Under the pieces are notes generated by a model, which worked only from the letters and a program-made list of their open reading frames with translations, was not told where the DNA came from and searched no databases. A program made the translations under genes and the position numbers. A DNA stretch of 47,796 nucleotides from Candidatus Sulfopaludibacter sp. SbA3 (GTDB lineage Bacteria > Pseudomonadota > Alphaproteobacteria > Caulobacterales > Hyphomonadaceae), in NCBI GenBank assembly GCA_945888325.1, contig CAMDAC010000023.1:1-47796 (forward strand), given 5' to 3'. Of this stretch, positions 23,735 through 31,416 are shown in pieces (the stretch's first letter is position 1; each line of letters starts with the position of its first letter).

Positions 23735-25558
23735 ATGGGTACCAAGAACGAAGTTGCACGCCGGATGCGCGGATTTATCCGCAGCGAAAAAGGCAACGTG
23801 GCCATGCTTTTCGCATTGGCCTGTCTCGCTATTTTCCCGCTGGTCGGTTTCGCCATCGACCTGTCACGGGTGATGGTCGAGAAGCACAAGTTGCAGATGG
23901 CCACTGATGCCGCCGCGCTGGCCGCCGCGCACGACGCCTTTGCGACCGAAGAACAGCGCCTCGAAGTGGTCGAAGCCCACCTCAACCATCTCGAAGAAGA
24001 TATCGGCCGCGAGATCGAATATGACTTCTCGCAGGACGAGGAAGGCCGGATTTCGCTGGTCACACGTATCGAAGTCAACACGACCATTGCGAAGATCATG
24101 GGCCGGGATACGGTTGGCGTGACGGTGCGCTCCGACGCCGTTGAAGGCGGGGCTGACATCGAAGTCGCGATGATCCTCGACATCACCGGCTCGATGAGCG
24201 GCAACCGCATCACGGCCCTCAAGGAAGCCTCCGAGGACCTCGTCGACATCGTGGTCAAGGACGAACAGGAACCCTACTATTCCAAGCTCTCGATGGTGCC
24301 TTACTCGGTCGCCGTGAACGTTGGCGACTATGCAGAAGATGTGCGCGGCGACATTATACCGGGCCGGAGTATCACGGCTGCGTCCTGGCAAGTGGGCGCG
24401 CAGAAAAACATCTCGGGCATCACCAGGGCCAACCCGGCGGTCGTGACGTCCAACGGCCACGGTTTCAGCAACGGTGATGGTGTCTGGATCAGCGGCGTGA
24501 ACGGCATGACGCAGGTCAACAACAAGGTTTATACCGTCTCGAACGTGAGCGCGAACACGTTCCGCCTGCAGAGCACCAACAGCAGCGGATGGTCCAACTA
24601 CAAAAACAGCGGCATCATCCGCAAATGCCTGAATACCAACTGCGAAGTGCAGGTGACGGCCGAAGACCATGGCCTGTCCGATGACGAGCATGTCTGGATT
24701 ACCGGCGTCAACGGAATGACCCAGATCAACCGGTCGACACATGCGACCTGGGTTGTCGACGATGTCACCGACGATACGTTTGATCTCGTGGGTTCAGTCG
24801 GACCCAGCTACGGCGCCTATACGAACGGTGGCACGTCCTACTGCACGGTCACGGGCTGCGAGTACTACCGGTTCAACAATGCCAGCAACGGCGAGCAACG
24901 TGTGCACCGGATCAGCACATGTGCGACCGAGCGGACCGGCGATGAGGCGTACACGAACGTATCTGCCGGAGATGATCCGGTTGGATACGGCTACATGTCG
25001 ACCGCCAACCCTTGCCCGACCAACCAGATCGTTCCGCTGACGGACGACAAGGACACACTTCACGATGCAATCGATGACCTCGTCATCGGCGGCTCGACCG
25101 CGGCCCACCTCGGCGCAGCCTGGGGCTTCTACACCCTGTCACCCGATTTCAGCTCCATCTTCCCGGAAGACAGTCAGCCCGCCACGTTTGGCCGCCCGAA
25201 ACTCTACAAGTTTGCGGTGTTCATGACCGACGGCGATTTCAACTCGTCCTTCTGCCGGAGCGTCTTGTCGCGGACTTCCACATCGGGTTCAGGCTCGACG
25301 GCGGACCAGATCAACTGCGACTCCGAGAATGGCACATCCTTCGTCCAGGCTGCAGAATACTGCACCGCGATGAAGGAAGCAGGGATCAAGATCTATACCG
25401 TGGGCTTCGAAATCGGAAACCTGCAGGCAGCGCGCGATGCGCTCACGGCCTGCGCAACGAGCCCGCAGTATGCCTATTTCGCTTCAGGCTCCGCCGAACT
25501 GGTCGAAGTGTTCCAGACTATCGGCCGGGACATCAACGAAGTCCGCCTCGTCAAGTAA
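23735..25558 (+). CDS. TadG-like VWA protein with FCCH-type repeats
   Basis: A 607-residue protein. An N-terminal TadE/G-like helix (GNVAMLFALACLAIFPLVGF, about 20-45) is followed by DLSRVMVEKHKLQMATDAAALAAA. A von Willebrand A domain then opens with the MIDAS-like DITGSMSG (D149). Two tandem about 65-residue repeats (about 226-294 and 304-366) interrupt it. They share NG or DHG, then G-[FL]-S-x-x-x-x-V-W-I-[ST]-G-V-N-G-M-T-Q, and resemble FCCH repeats of phage tail proteins. The VWA domain resumes with KFAVFMTDGDFNSSFC. Surface or pilus-associated adhesion is likely. The tandem TadG paralogue is 32 nt downstream. Confidence 0.82.
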   Translation: MGTKNEVARRMRGFIRSEKGNVAMLFALACLAIFPLVGFAIDLSRVMVEKHKLQMATDAAALAAAHDAFATEEQRLEVVEAHLNHLEEDIGREIEYDFSQDEEGRISLVTRIEVNTTIAKIMGRDTVGVTVRSDAVEGGADIEVAMILDITGSMSGNRITALKEASEDLVDIVVKDEQEPYYSKLSMVPYSVAVNVGDYAEDVRGDIIPGRSITAASWQVGAQKNISGITRANPAVVTSNGHGFSNGDGVWISGVNGMTQVNNKVYTVSNVSANTFRLQSTNSSGWSNYKNSGIIRKCLNTNCEVQVTAEDHGLSDDEHVWITGVNGMTQINRSTHATWVVDDVTDDTFDLVGSVGPSYGAYTNGGTSYCTVTGCEYYRFNNASNGEQRVHRISTCATERTGDEAYTNVSAGDDPVGYGYMSTANPCPTNQIVPLTDDKDTLHDAIDDLVIGGSTAAHLGAAWGFYTLSPDFSSIFPEDSQPATFGRPKLYKFAVFMTDGDFNSSFCRSVLSRTSTSGSGSTADQINCDSENGTSFVQAAEYCTAMKEAGIKIYTVGFEIGNLQAARDALTACATSPQYAYFASGSAELVEVFQTIGRDINEVRLVK

Positions 25559-25590
25559 ACCGGTTCGCATACGGCGTCAGAAGGCCCGTC

Positions 25591-27126
25591 ATGAACACGA
25601 GACTATGCCCTGCCCTCCCCAGCTTCGGCGCAGCCGAAGGCGCCAACGTCGCGATGCTGTCGGCCTTCGTGATCCCCGTGATCCTCGCCCTCGCGGGCGT
25701 GTCGATCGACACGCAGAATACATTGCGGCAGAAACTGAAGGTTCAGGCCTCGCTGGATTCCGCAGTCCTCGCAGGCGCGCTGCAGCGCCAGCGCGGCATG
25801 AACGAAGAGACCGTCCGCGCCGATGTGCAGCGCTATGCGGCCTCCATGTTCACCGAGCAGGGCGGCGGGCTCATCTGCGCGCCGGTGACCGTCTCCTTCA
25901 ATGCCGAGAACCAGGACATTGCCGGTTCGGTGCGCTGCGAGCAGCCGACCTTCCTGACTCAGATCCTCGGCCATGACGAAATGGCGTTCAACGTGGATGC
26001 AACGTCCACCTACGGCATCGGCGTCGTGGACGTGGCCTTCGTTTTCGACGTATCCGGCTCGATGAACAGTGCGGGCCGCCTCGCCCAGCTGAAGACGGCC
26101 GCGAGCGCGGCGTTCGATGAGCTGCTGCCGGACGACTGGGAGCGCGACGGCTCGGTCCGCATTGCGGTGACGAGCTACAACCATTCCCTCAACGCGGGCC
26201 CCTATATCGACGCCGTGACGGACGACCAGACGCTGGCGGCGGACGGATCGAACGCCGCGGCGCAGTCGAACTATAATTCGTACAATGACGAACGCATGAT
26301 CGACCAGGCAACGGGCAAGCGCTTCTTCTTCTACCAGCGCGGCACCTGCACAAGCGGCGGAAGCTGCGGGCGCACCTCCAGCTACACCTGGAACACGCGG
26401 CGCGCCTTCTTTGAAGACACGGGGCTTTCCGACAGCTGCGTGTACGAGCGCTACGGCACCTATGCCGCCTCGGACGCCGTGCCCACCTCCGGACGTTGGC
26501 TCGGCGCGGGCAATCCGCGCTGGAACTTCTCCGCCGGCTCCACAAACAAGTATGACGGCTGGCGGGATGTCGAGACCAATGGTGCGCGCGGCTACAGCGT
26601 CGGCGCGTATGAAGGCCGCCACGGCACGTGCCAGCCCTCGGGGCCGGTTCCGCTGACCGAAGACAAGGACGCGCTGAAGGACCACGTCAACGCCCTCGTG
26701 GCCGAGGGCGGCACGGCGGGCCATCTCGGCATCGCCTGGGGCTGGTACCTGCTCTCCCCCAACTGGTCCGGCATCTGGCCGGAGGAGTCGCGCCCGCGCG
26801 ACTATGGCGCGACGCGCACCTCCAAGTTCCTGATCCTGATGACGGACGGCGAATTCAACATCCAGCACCCGACCGCGACGCGCAGCTCGTTCCAGCAATC
26901 GATGGACCTGTGCGACCAGATGAAGACGCTGCCGAGCAATATCCAGATCTTCACCATCGGCTTCCAGGTACCCTCGGGCGTTCAGAAGACCGGCGATGGC
27001 CGCACCATCCTCGAGTATTGCGCCACATCAGCCGGTCATGCCTTCAGCGCCGACAACGGCGCGGAACTGGTCGAGGTTTACCGCACGATTGCCCGCTCGA
27101 TCTCCGACCTTCGCCTGAAACACTGA
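25591..27126 (+). CDS. TadG-like VWA domain protein
   Basis: A 511-residue paralogue of the preceding gene. The TadG helix (GANVAMLSAFVIPVILALAG) is at about 17-37, followed by IDTQNTLRQKLKVQASLDSAVLAGA. The VWA domain has a canonical MIDAS FDVSGSMNS (D153) and the later FLILMTDGEFN. It lacks the FCCH-type insert but has its own Cys-rich insertion (FYQRGTCTSGGSCGRTSS). The two proteins share the C-terminal pattern AELVEV[FY][QR]TI[GA]R. The function in Tad pili or adhesion is inferred; no tad secretion genes are nearby. Confidence 0.82.
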   Translation: MNTRLCPALPSFGAAEGANVAMLSAFVIPVILALAGVSIDTQNTLRQKLKVQASLDSAVLAGALQRQRGMNEETVRADVQRYAASMFTEQGGGLICAPVTVSFNAENQDIAGSVRCEQPTFLTQILGHDEMAFNVDATSTYGIGVVDVAFVFDVSGSMNSAGRLAQLKTAASAAFDELLPDDWERDGSVRIAVTSYNHSLNAGPYIDAVTDDQTLAADGSNAAAQSNYNSYNDERMIDQATGKRFFFYQRGTCTSGGSCGRTSSYTWNTRRAFFEDTGLSDSCVYERYGTYAASDAVPTSGRWLGAGNPRWNFSAGSTNKYDGWRDVETNGARGYSVGAYEGRHGTCQPSGPVPLTEDKDALKDHVNALVAEGGTAGHLGIAWGWYLLSPNWSGIWPEESRPRDYGATRTSKFLILMTDGEFNIQHPTATRSSFQQSMDLCDQMKTLPSNIQIFTIGFQVPSGVQKTGDGRTILEYCATSAGHAFSADNGAELVEVYRTIARSISDLRLKH

Positions 27127-27185
27127 ACCGGGACTGAGGCCGGGCGCTTGCCGGGAGCAGCCCCGGCTGGCTATGGCTGTCGCCG

Positions 27186-27827
27186 ATGCTTGCCTGGATC
27201 CCCAACGCCCTCACGGTTTCGCGCTGCGTGTTCGCCGTGCTGGTGCTGTACGGCGCCCTCAACGCGGCGGCCTCGGGCGAGGCGTTCAAGCTGGCGAGCG
27301 GCGACGAAGCCCTGCGCCACGCGACCCTGCAACAGCTCTGGCACCAGTTTGCGCTGCTCTCCTTCATTTCCGGCGCGCTGACGGATTTCCTCGACGGCTG
27401 GGCAGCGCGCCAGTTCAAGGCCGAGAGCCGGTTTGGCGTCTGGCTGGACCCGATTGCCGACAAGCTGCTGGTCGGGCTCGCCCTGCTCGGCCTCGCGATG
27501 ACGCTGAAGACCTGGCTGATCTATGTGCCGGCCGCGCTGATCATTGCGCGCGATGTGTTCATGACCTGGCTGCGCACCCGGCCGGAAGCGAGCGGTGTGG
27601 TAGCCCCGAGCGACCTCGCCAAGCTGAAGACCGGCATCGAGATGGCAGCAATCGCCGGCCTGATGCTGCCCTACAGTCTCGCCCCGGCCACCGTGCAGCA
27701 AGCGGTAACAGGGTCGAGCGTCGTGGCCGTCGTGGCCGCCAGCGCGCTGGTGCTGCTGCTTTGGACGGCGGCGGCCATGTCCCTGTTCACGGCGGCGCAA
27801 TATGTGCGCGCGATCCGCGCCGGCTGA
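27186..27827 (+). CDS. pgsA: CDP-diacylglycerol-glycerol-3-P phosphatidyltransferase
   Basis: A 213-residue integral membrane enzyme making phosphatidylglycerol phosphate, the committed step to phosphatidylglycerol and cardiolipin. The CDP-alcohol phosphotransferase signature D-x2-D-G-x2-A-R-x8-G-x3-D-x3-D is complete in TDFLDGWAARQ...GVWLDPIADK (about residues 65-92). The start IPNALTVSRCVFAVLVL is typical for PgsA. It starts 60 nt after the second VWA gene. Confidence 0.92.
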   Translation: MLAWIPNALTVSRCVFAVLVLYGALNAAASGEAFKLASGDEALRHATLQQLWHQFALLSFISGALTDFLDGWAARQFKAESRFGVWLDPIADKLLVGLALLGLAMTLKTWLIYVPAALIIARDVFMTWLRTRPEASGVVAPSDLAKLKTGIEMAAIAGLMLPYSLAPATVQQAVTGSSVVAVVAASALVLLLWTAAAMSLFTAAQYVRAIRAG

Positions 27828-27835
27828 AACTGAAA

Positions 27836-27865
27836 CGCCGGCTTCCCGGGGAGAGGAAACCGGCG
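27836..27865. terminator. Hairpin downstream of pgsA
   Basis: CGCCGGCTTCC pairs with GGAAACCGGCG (one mismatch) around an eight-base loop, starting nine bases after the pgsA stop. No T-run follows, so it may be an RNA-stabilising or Rho-assisted end. Another inverted pair, GTGACG/CGTCAC, lies near 27925-27945. No gene is seen between 27828 and 28071. Confidence 0.35.
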
Positions 27866-28071
27866 CAGGGTCGGTGTCGCCGGTGGGCTTCGGAGGGAGA
27901 AGCGCGGCTTGCCCGATCAGGTTGTGACGCGGAGGGGAACGTCACCGGATCGAACCTAGCGCGCTCCGCTCAATAAATCGTAAAGCCCGTATACGGAAAA
28001 TTTGATGGGCGCCGCTGCACGGGCCAAGTGCTGCCCGATGAAAGCCATGTTTGGCTTCAAATCCTGCACGC

Positions 28072-28854
28072 ATGAGATACCGGGCTGGACCTCGACCTAA
28101 TCTCTTTGCGCTGTTGCTGGCGGCGCTCGCCTTTCTTTGCCTGCCCGCGCTGCTCGCCTTTGCCGAGGCTGGCACGCCGCCCTCTTCCCGCCGGTCCGAG
28201 GCTGCCTACACGGCGCAGAAGCCGCAGCTTGAGCGCGATCTGGCGGCGGCGGGGCTGGCGCTCGGCAGCCCGGTCTACCTGCGGATCACGAAACAGCCGG
28301 CCGAGCTGACCGCCTATGTCGCGGATTCGGACGGCGCGTTCAGGGCGTTCCGCAGCTGGCCGGTCTGCTCCGTATCCGGAGGACTGGGTCCGAAGATGCG
28401 CGAGGGCGACGGCCAGGCGCCGGAAGGCTTCTACAAGGTGGCGCCCGCGCAGATGAACCCGGCCTCCAGCTATCACCTGTCGTTCAATCTCGGCTATCCG
28501 AACGCGTTTGACCGCGCCAACGGGCGCACCGGCAGCTTCCTGATGGTGCATGGATCGTGCGTGTCGATCGGGTGTTTCGCGATGACTGACCCGGTGATCG
28601 AGGAGATCTGGACGCTGATGCAGGCGGCCTTCGAGGGCGGGCAATCCTCCGTGGACGTGCATGTCTTTCCGTTCGCGATGACGGAAGAAAACCTGACGGC
28701 CCAGTGGGGCAGCGCGCACCTGCCCTTCTGGACCAGCCTCGCGCCGGCCTGGACGCAGTTCGAGGAGACCGCGCGCGTGCCGAAGGTGAAAGTCTCCGGC
28801 AAGGCCTATCAGGTCTTGGGTGCCCACCAGGGCGAGACCGGCGCGCCGCGATAG
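28072..28854 (+). CDS. L,D-transpeptidase family (YafK-like) protein
   Basis: A 260-residue protein with a signal peptide or anchor (LFALLLAALAFLCLPALLAF, about 11-30). The catalytic YkuD domain follows. Its active-site motif is HGSCVSIGCFAMTD, giving His160 and the nucleophile Cys168. FNLGYPNAFDRANGRTGSF is typical of the YafK/ErfK branch. It would cross-link peptidoglycan or attach or release envelope proteins in the periplasm. The 3' end overlaps the convergent Nudix gene by 46 bp. Confidence 0.85.
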   Translation: MRYRAGPRPNLFALLLAALAFLCLPALLAFAEAGTPPSSRRSEAAYTAQKPQLERDLAAAGLALGSPVYLRITKQPAELTAYVADSDGAFRAFRSWPVCSVSGGLGPKMREGDGQAPEGFYKVAPAQMNPASSYHLSFNLGYPNAFDRANGRTGSFLMVHGSCVSIGCFAMTDPVIEEIWTLMQAAFEGGQSSVDVHVFPFAMTEENLTAQWGSAHLPFWTSLAPAWTQFEETARVPKVKVSGKAYQVLGAHQGETGAPR

Positions 28855-29279
28855 AGTTCTTCAAGTCGGCGCAGGTTGCCGGCGGTAATGCCGTCCGGCG
28901 GCGCATGCGGGTCGACCCAGGCGGTTTCGGCAATCTCGCCCTGGCTGGTGGCGGCCACCTGTTCCCAGCTGCCCCAGGGCACGTGGTAGAGAACGACATG
29001 GTCGTTCCGGAAATTGTGGTGGTTCGAATAGAAGCCGAAGACCTTCGGCTCGCCCGTGATGCGGATGCCGCCTTCCTCGACCAGTTCCCGGCGCAGCGCC
29101 TCAAGCGCGGGCTCACCCTTCTCGATGCCGCCGCCGGGCATGAACCAGCCATTGATGTAGGTATGGCGCACCATGAAGACGTGGCCGTCGGCATTCTCTA
29201 CCGCGGCGCGTACGCCGAGCGTCATCGGGCGGCTGATCCGGAACCAGGCCTGGAAGGCAAGCGTGCGCAGCGAGGGCAT
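28809..29279 (-). CDS. Nudix hydrolase
   Basis: A 156-residue Nudix protein. The complete Nudix box G-x5-E-x7-R-E-x2-E-E-x-G-[ILV] is read in GGGIEKGEPALEALRRELVE followed by EGGI (about residues 50-73). It would hydrolyse a nucleoside diphosphate linked to another group; the substrate is unknown. ATG 29279 begins MPSLRTLAFQAWF; upstream reading to 29405 overlaps serB in another frame. It lies 7 nt downstream of the serB stop, so likely co-transcribed. Confidence 0.88.
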   Translation of the reverse strand: MPSLRTLAFQAWFRISRPMTLGVRAAVENADGHVFMVRHTYINGWFMPGGGIEKGEPALEALRRELVEEGGIRITGEPKVFGFYSNHHNFRNDHVVLYHVPWGSWEQVAATSQGEIAETAWVDPHAPPDGITAGNLRRLEELYRGAPVSPWWAPKT

Positions 29280-29286
29280 GCGGGAA

Positions 29287-30204
29287 TTATCCGTGGACGA
29301 AGTCGGCGGCGGTGAAGCCCTGGAAGAACAGCGCGGCGGTGAGATCGGTATGCCGGATCGATGCGGCCGCCTCGGCAGCAACCACCGGTTTGGCGTGATA
29401 GGCAATCCCGAGGCCGGCGGCCTTGATCATGTCGAGGTCGTTTGCCCCATCTCCGAGCGCGATCGCGTCTTGCGCCCCTACTCCGAGGGCAGCGGCGGCC
29501 TCCAGCAGCGCGGTGCGCTTGGCGGCGCGGCCGAGGATCGGCTGGCCGACGTCGCCGGTCAGCGCCGCGCCATCATCGATCAGCGTGTTGCCTTGATGCG
29601 AGGCGAAACCGGCGAGCTGCGCCACGCGGGAGGTGAAGAAGGTGAAGCCGCCGGAGACGAGCAGGGTCTGGGCGCCGTGGGCCTTCATCGTGGCGATCAG
29701 GGTGCGGGCGCCGGGGTTCAGCGTGATCCGCTCGCGCAGGGCGCGGTCCAGTTCGCCAAGCGGCAGGCCGCGCAGCATGGCGACGCGGGACGTCAGGGCC
29801 GCCTCGAAGTCCAGCTCACCGCGCATGGCGCGTTCGGTGATTTCGGAAATCTGCGGCTTCAGGCCGACGGCGTCGGCAAGCTCGTCGATACACTCCTGCC
29901 CGATGATGGTGGAATCCATGTCGGAGATCAGCAGGCGCTTCTTGCCGAATACATGCGCGGGCATGACGGCCACGTCGATTTCGGCATGCAGCTCGATCAT
30001 CGCTCGCACCTTGGCGGCGGTTTCGGGGCTGCTTTCGAAGGGCGCGTAGCCCGCGTTCAGCGGGCCGCCGGAGGCAAGCGGCGCCCATCCGGTGGGCGAG
30101 GCGCCGGCCATGACGATGGCGCCCGCGGTCATCGCCTCGAGGTCGGTCTCATACTTTCGGGAAACGGAAACCGCGATCCACTGGTTGGGCCTGTCAGGGG
30201 GCAA
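29287..30204 (-). CDS. serB: Phosphoserine phosphatase
   Basis: A 305-residue HAD-superfamily enzyme completing serine synthesis. HAD motif I is ISDMDSTIIGQECIDELAD (nucleophile Asp in DMDST), motif II is LVSGGFTFF, motif III is near AKRTALLE, and motif IV is LGDGANDLDMI. The N-terminal 90 residues are an ACT-like regulatory region as in E. coli SerB. The start at 30204 is the first ATG of the frame. The Nudix gene follows after 7 nt. Confidence 0.93.
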   Translation of the reverse strand: MPPDRPNQWIAVSVSRKYETDLEAMTAGAIVMAGASPTGWAPLASGGPLNAGYAPFESSPETAAKVRAMIELHAEIDVAVMPAHVFGKKRLLISDMDSTIIGQECIDELADAVGLKPQISEITERAMRGELDFEAALTSRVAMLRGLPLGELDRALRERITLNPGARTLIATMKAHGAQTLLVSGGFTFFTSRVAQLAGFASHQGNTLIDDGAALTGDVGQPILGRAAKRTALLEAAAALGVGAQDAIALGDGANDLDMIKAAGLGIAYHAKPVVAAEAAASIRHTDLTAALFFQGFTAADFVHG

Positions 30205-30278
30205 GGGCGCAGCACTCCGGAGAACTGTCTGTCTCTAGGTGCCTTTCCTCGCGGCGGGCAAGACCCTAGGTGTTGGGA

Positions 30279-31229
30279 ATGCATCCTGCGATCCTCATCC
30301 ACGGTCCCACGGCCAGCGGCAAGTCCGCCCTCGCCATCGAAGTCGCCCGGCGGCTCGGCGGCGAGGTGATCAATGCCGATTCCATGCAGGTCTACGATGA
30401 TGTCCAGGTGATCTCGGCCCGGCCGACGGAAGAGGACATGGCCGGCGTGCCGCACCACCTGTTCGGCTATGTCGATCCCGGCGCGCGCTATTCCACCGGC
30501 GAATGGCTGGAAGCCGCCCGCAGCGTGATCAAGAAGCTGCAACGGCAGAACAAGCGGGCGGTGTTCGTCGGCGGCACCGGGCTTTACCTGCTCGCGCTGA
30601 CCCAGGGCCTGTCCGATATCCCGCCCGTGCCGGACGAAATCCGCGCCGAGGTGCGCACGATCAGCGAGAGCGAAGGCGCCGAAGGCCTGCGGGCGCGGCT
30701 GATGCCGCATGACCCGGAGCTGGCCGAACGGCTCGGCACCGGGGACCGGCAACGCCTCGCGCGGGCCTATGAAGTCTGGCTGGCGACAGGCCGGTCGCTG
30801 ACGGATTTCCAGACCGAGCGCCAGCCGCCCGTGCTGCAGCCCGGCGAATGGACGGGCTTTGCCCTGACCCCGCCCCGCGCCGCGCTCTACAAGAAGATCG
30901 ACCGCCGGTTCGAGGGCATGCTGATGCAAGGCGCCATGAACGAGGCGCGGGCGCTGGTGGCGCGGGGGCTCGATCCGGAACTCCCGGTGATGAAGGCCTG
31001 CGGGATGCCCTGGCTGACGGCCTTTGCCCGCGGCGAACTCAGCCCGGAGGAAGCCGCCGAAAATGCAAAGCGCGACACGCGGCGCTATGCAAAAAGGCAG
31101 TTCACCTGGATCGGGCGCCAGTTTCCGTTCTGGACGCGCATCCCTTCCCCCGAGATGGGGGACCGATTGAGGGTCATTTTTGCCCTTTATAGGGAGATTG
31201 ACACTGCCCAAGCGGAAGATTATGCCTGA
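30279..31229 (+). CDS. miaA: tRNA dimethylallyltransferase
   Basis: A 316-residue enzyme that isopentenylates A37 of tRNAs reading UNN codons. P-loop LIHGPTASGKSALAIEVARR, the substrate motif INADSMQVYDDV, GGTGLYLLALTQGL, and the C-terminal RDTRRYAKRQFTWIGRQ are all diagnostic. ATG 30279 is preferred; GTG 30270 is in frame nine bases earlier. The promoter and leader of ilvB overlap its last 30 bases. Confidence 0.95.
   Translation: MHPAILIHGPTASGKSALAIEVARRLGGEVINADSMQVYDDVQVISARPTEEDMAGVPHHLFGYVDPGARYSTGEWLEAARSVIKKLQRQNKRAVFVGGTGLYLLALTQGLSDIPPVPDEIRAEVRTISESEGAEGLRARLMPHDPELAERLGTGDRQRLARAYEVWLATGRSLTDFQTERQPPVLQPGEWTGFALTPPRAALYKKIDRRFEGMLMQGAMNEARALVARGLDPELPVMKACGMPWLTAFARGELSPEEAAENAKRDTRRYAKRQFTWIGRQFPFWTRIPSPEMGDRLRVIFALYREIDTAQAEDYA
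31198..31226 (+). promoter_or_regulatory. Candidate ilvB operon promoter inside miaA end
   Basis: A perfect TTGACA (31198-31203) is followed after 17 bp by TATGCC (31221-31226). Transcription would start near 31233, just after the miaA stop, giving a leader of about 185 nt before ilvB. The -35 is consensus; the -10 is weak (TAT conserved only). Confidence 0.5.
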
Positions 31230-31263
31230 GCTTACTAATTCGAGGAAACGCCCCTTGCGCAAA

Positions 31264-31293
31264 ATGACCGTAGTAAAACTTCGGCGCCCGTAG
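31264..31293 (+). CDS. ilvB leader peptide (attenuation)
   Basis: A nine-codon ORF, MTVVKLRRP, before a strong terminator. It has two consecutive Val codons, both GTA, and a Leu codon CTT; these look rare in this GC-rich window, which favours CTG and GTC/GTG. Val and Leu are end products of the pathway encoded downstream. A GAGGAA lies 16 nt upstream, rather far. Its stop codon lies inside the following 18-bp hairpin. Attenuation of ilvBN has been reported in Caulobacter, as I recall. Confidence 0.6.
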   Translation: MTVVKLRRP

Positions 31294-31360
31294 CTGCCTG
31301 TCCAGACAGGTAGTTGCGGGTGCGCACAGAAAAGGGCTTCCTCTCGGAGGCCCTTTTTTT
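31284..31360 (+). terminator. Attenuator hairpin and terminator of ilvB
   Basis: First, a continuous 18-bp stem: 31284-31301 with 31306-31323, loop CCAG, including GC-rich ends and several G-T pairs. Second, an 11-bp intrinsic terminator, AAAGGGCTTCC with GGAGGCCCTTT (31331-31341/31346-31356), loop TCTC, running into seven Ts (31354-31360). The segment GGAAACGCCCCTT at 31244-31256 imitates the terminator's 3' arm and could pair with its 5' arm as antiterminator. Confidence 0.75.
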
Positions 31361-31416
31361 GTTTGGCCGATGCCCCGAACCTTCCCCCAAACCCTCCCGA
31401 TCTCCGAGCTCGCACC

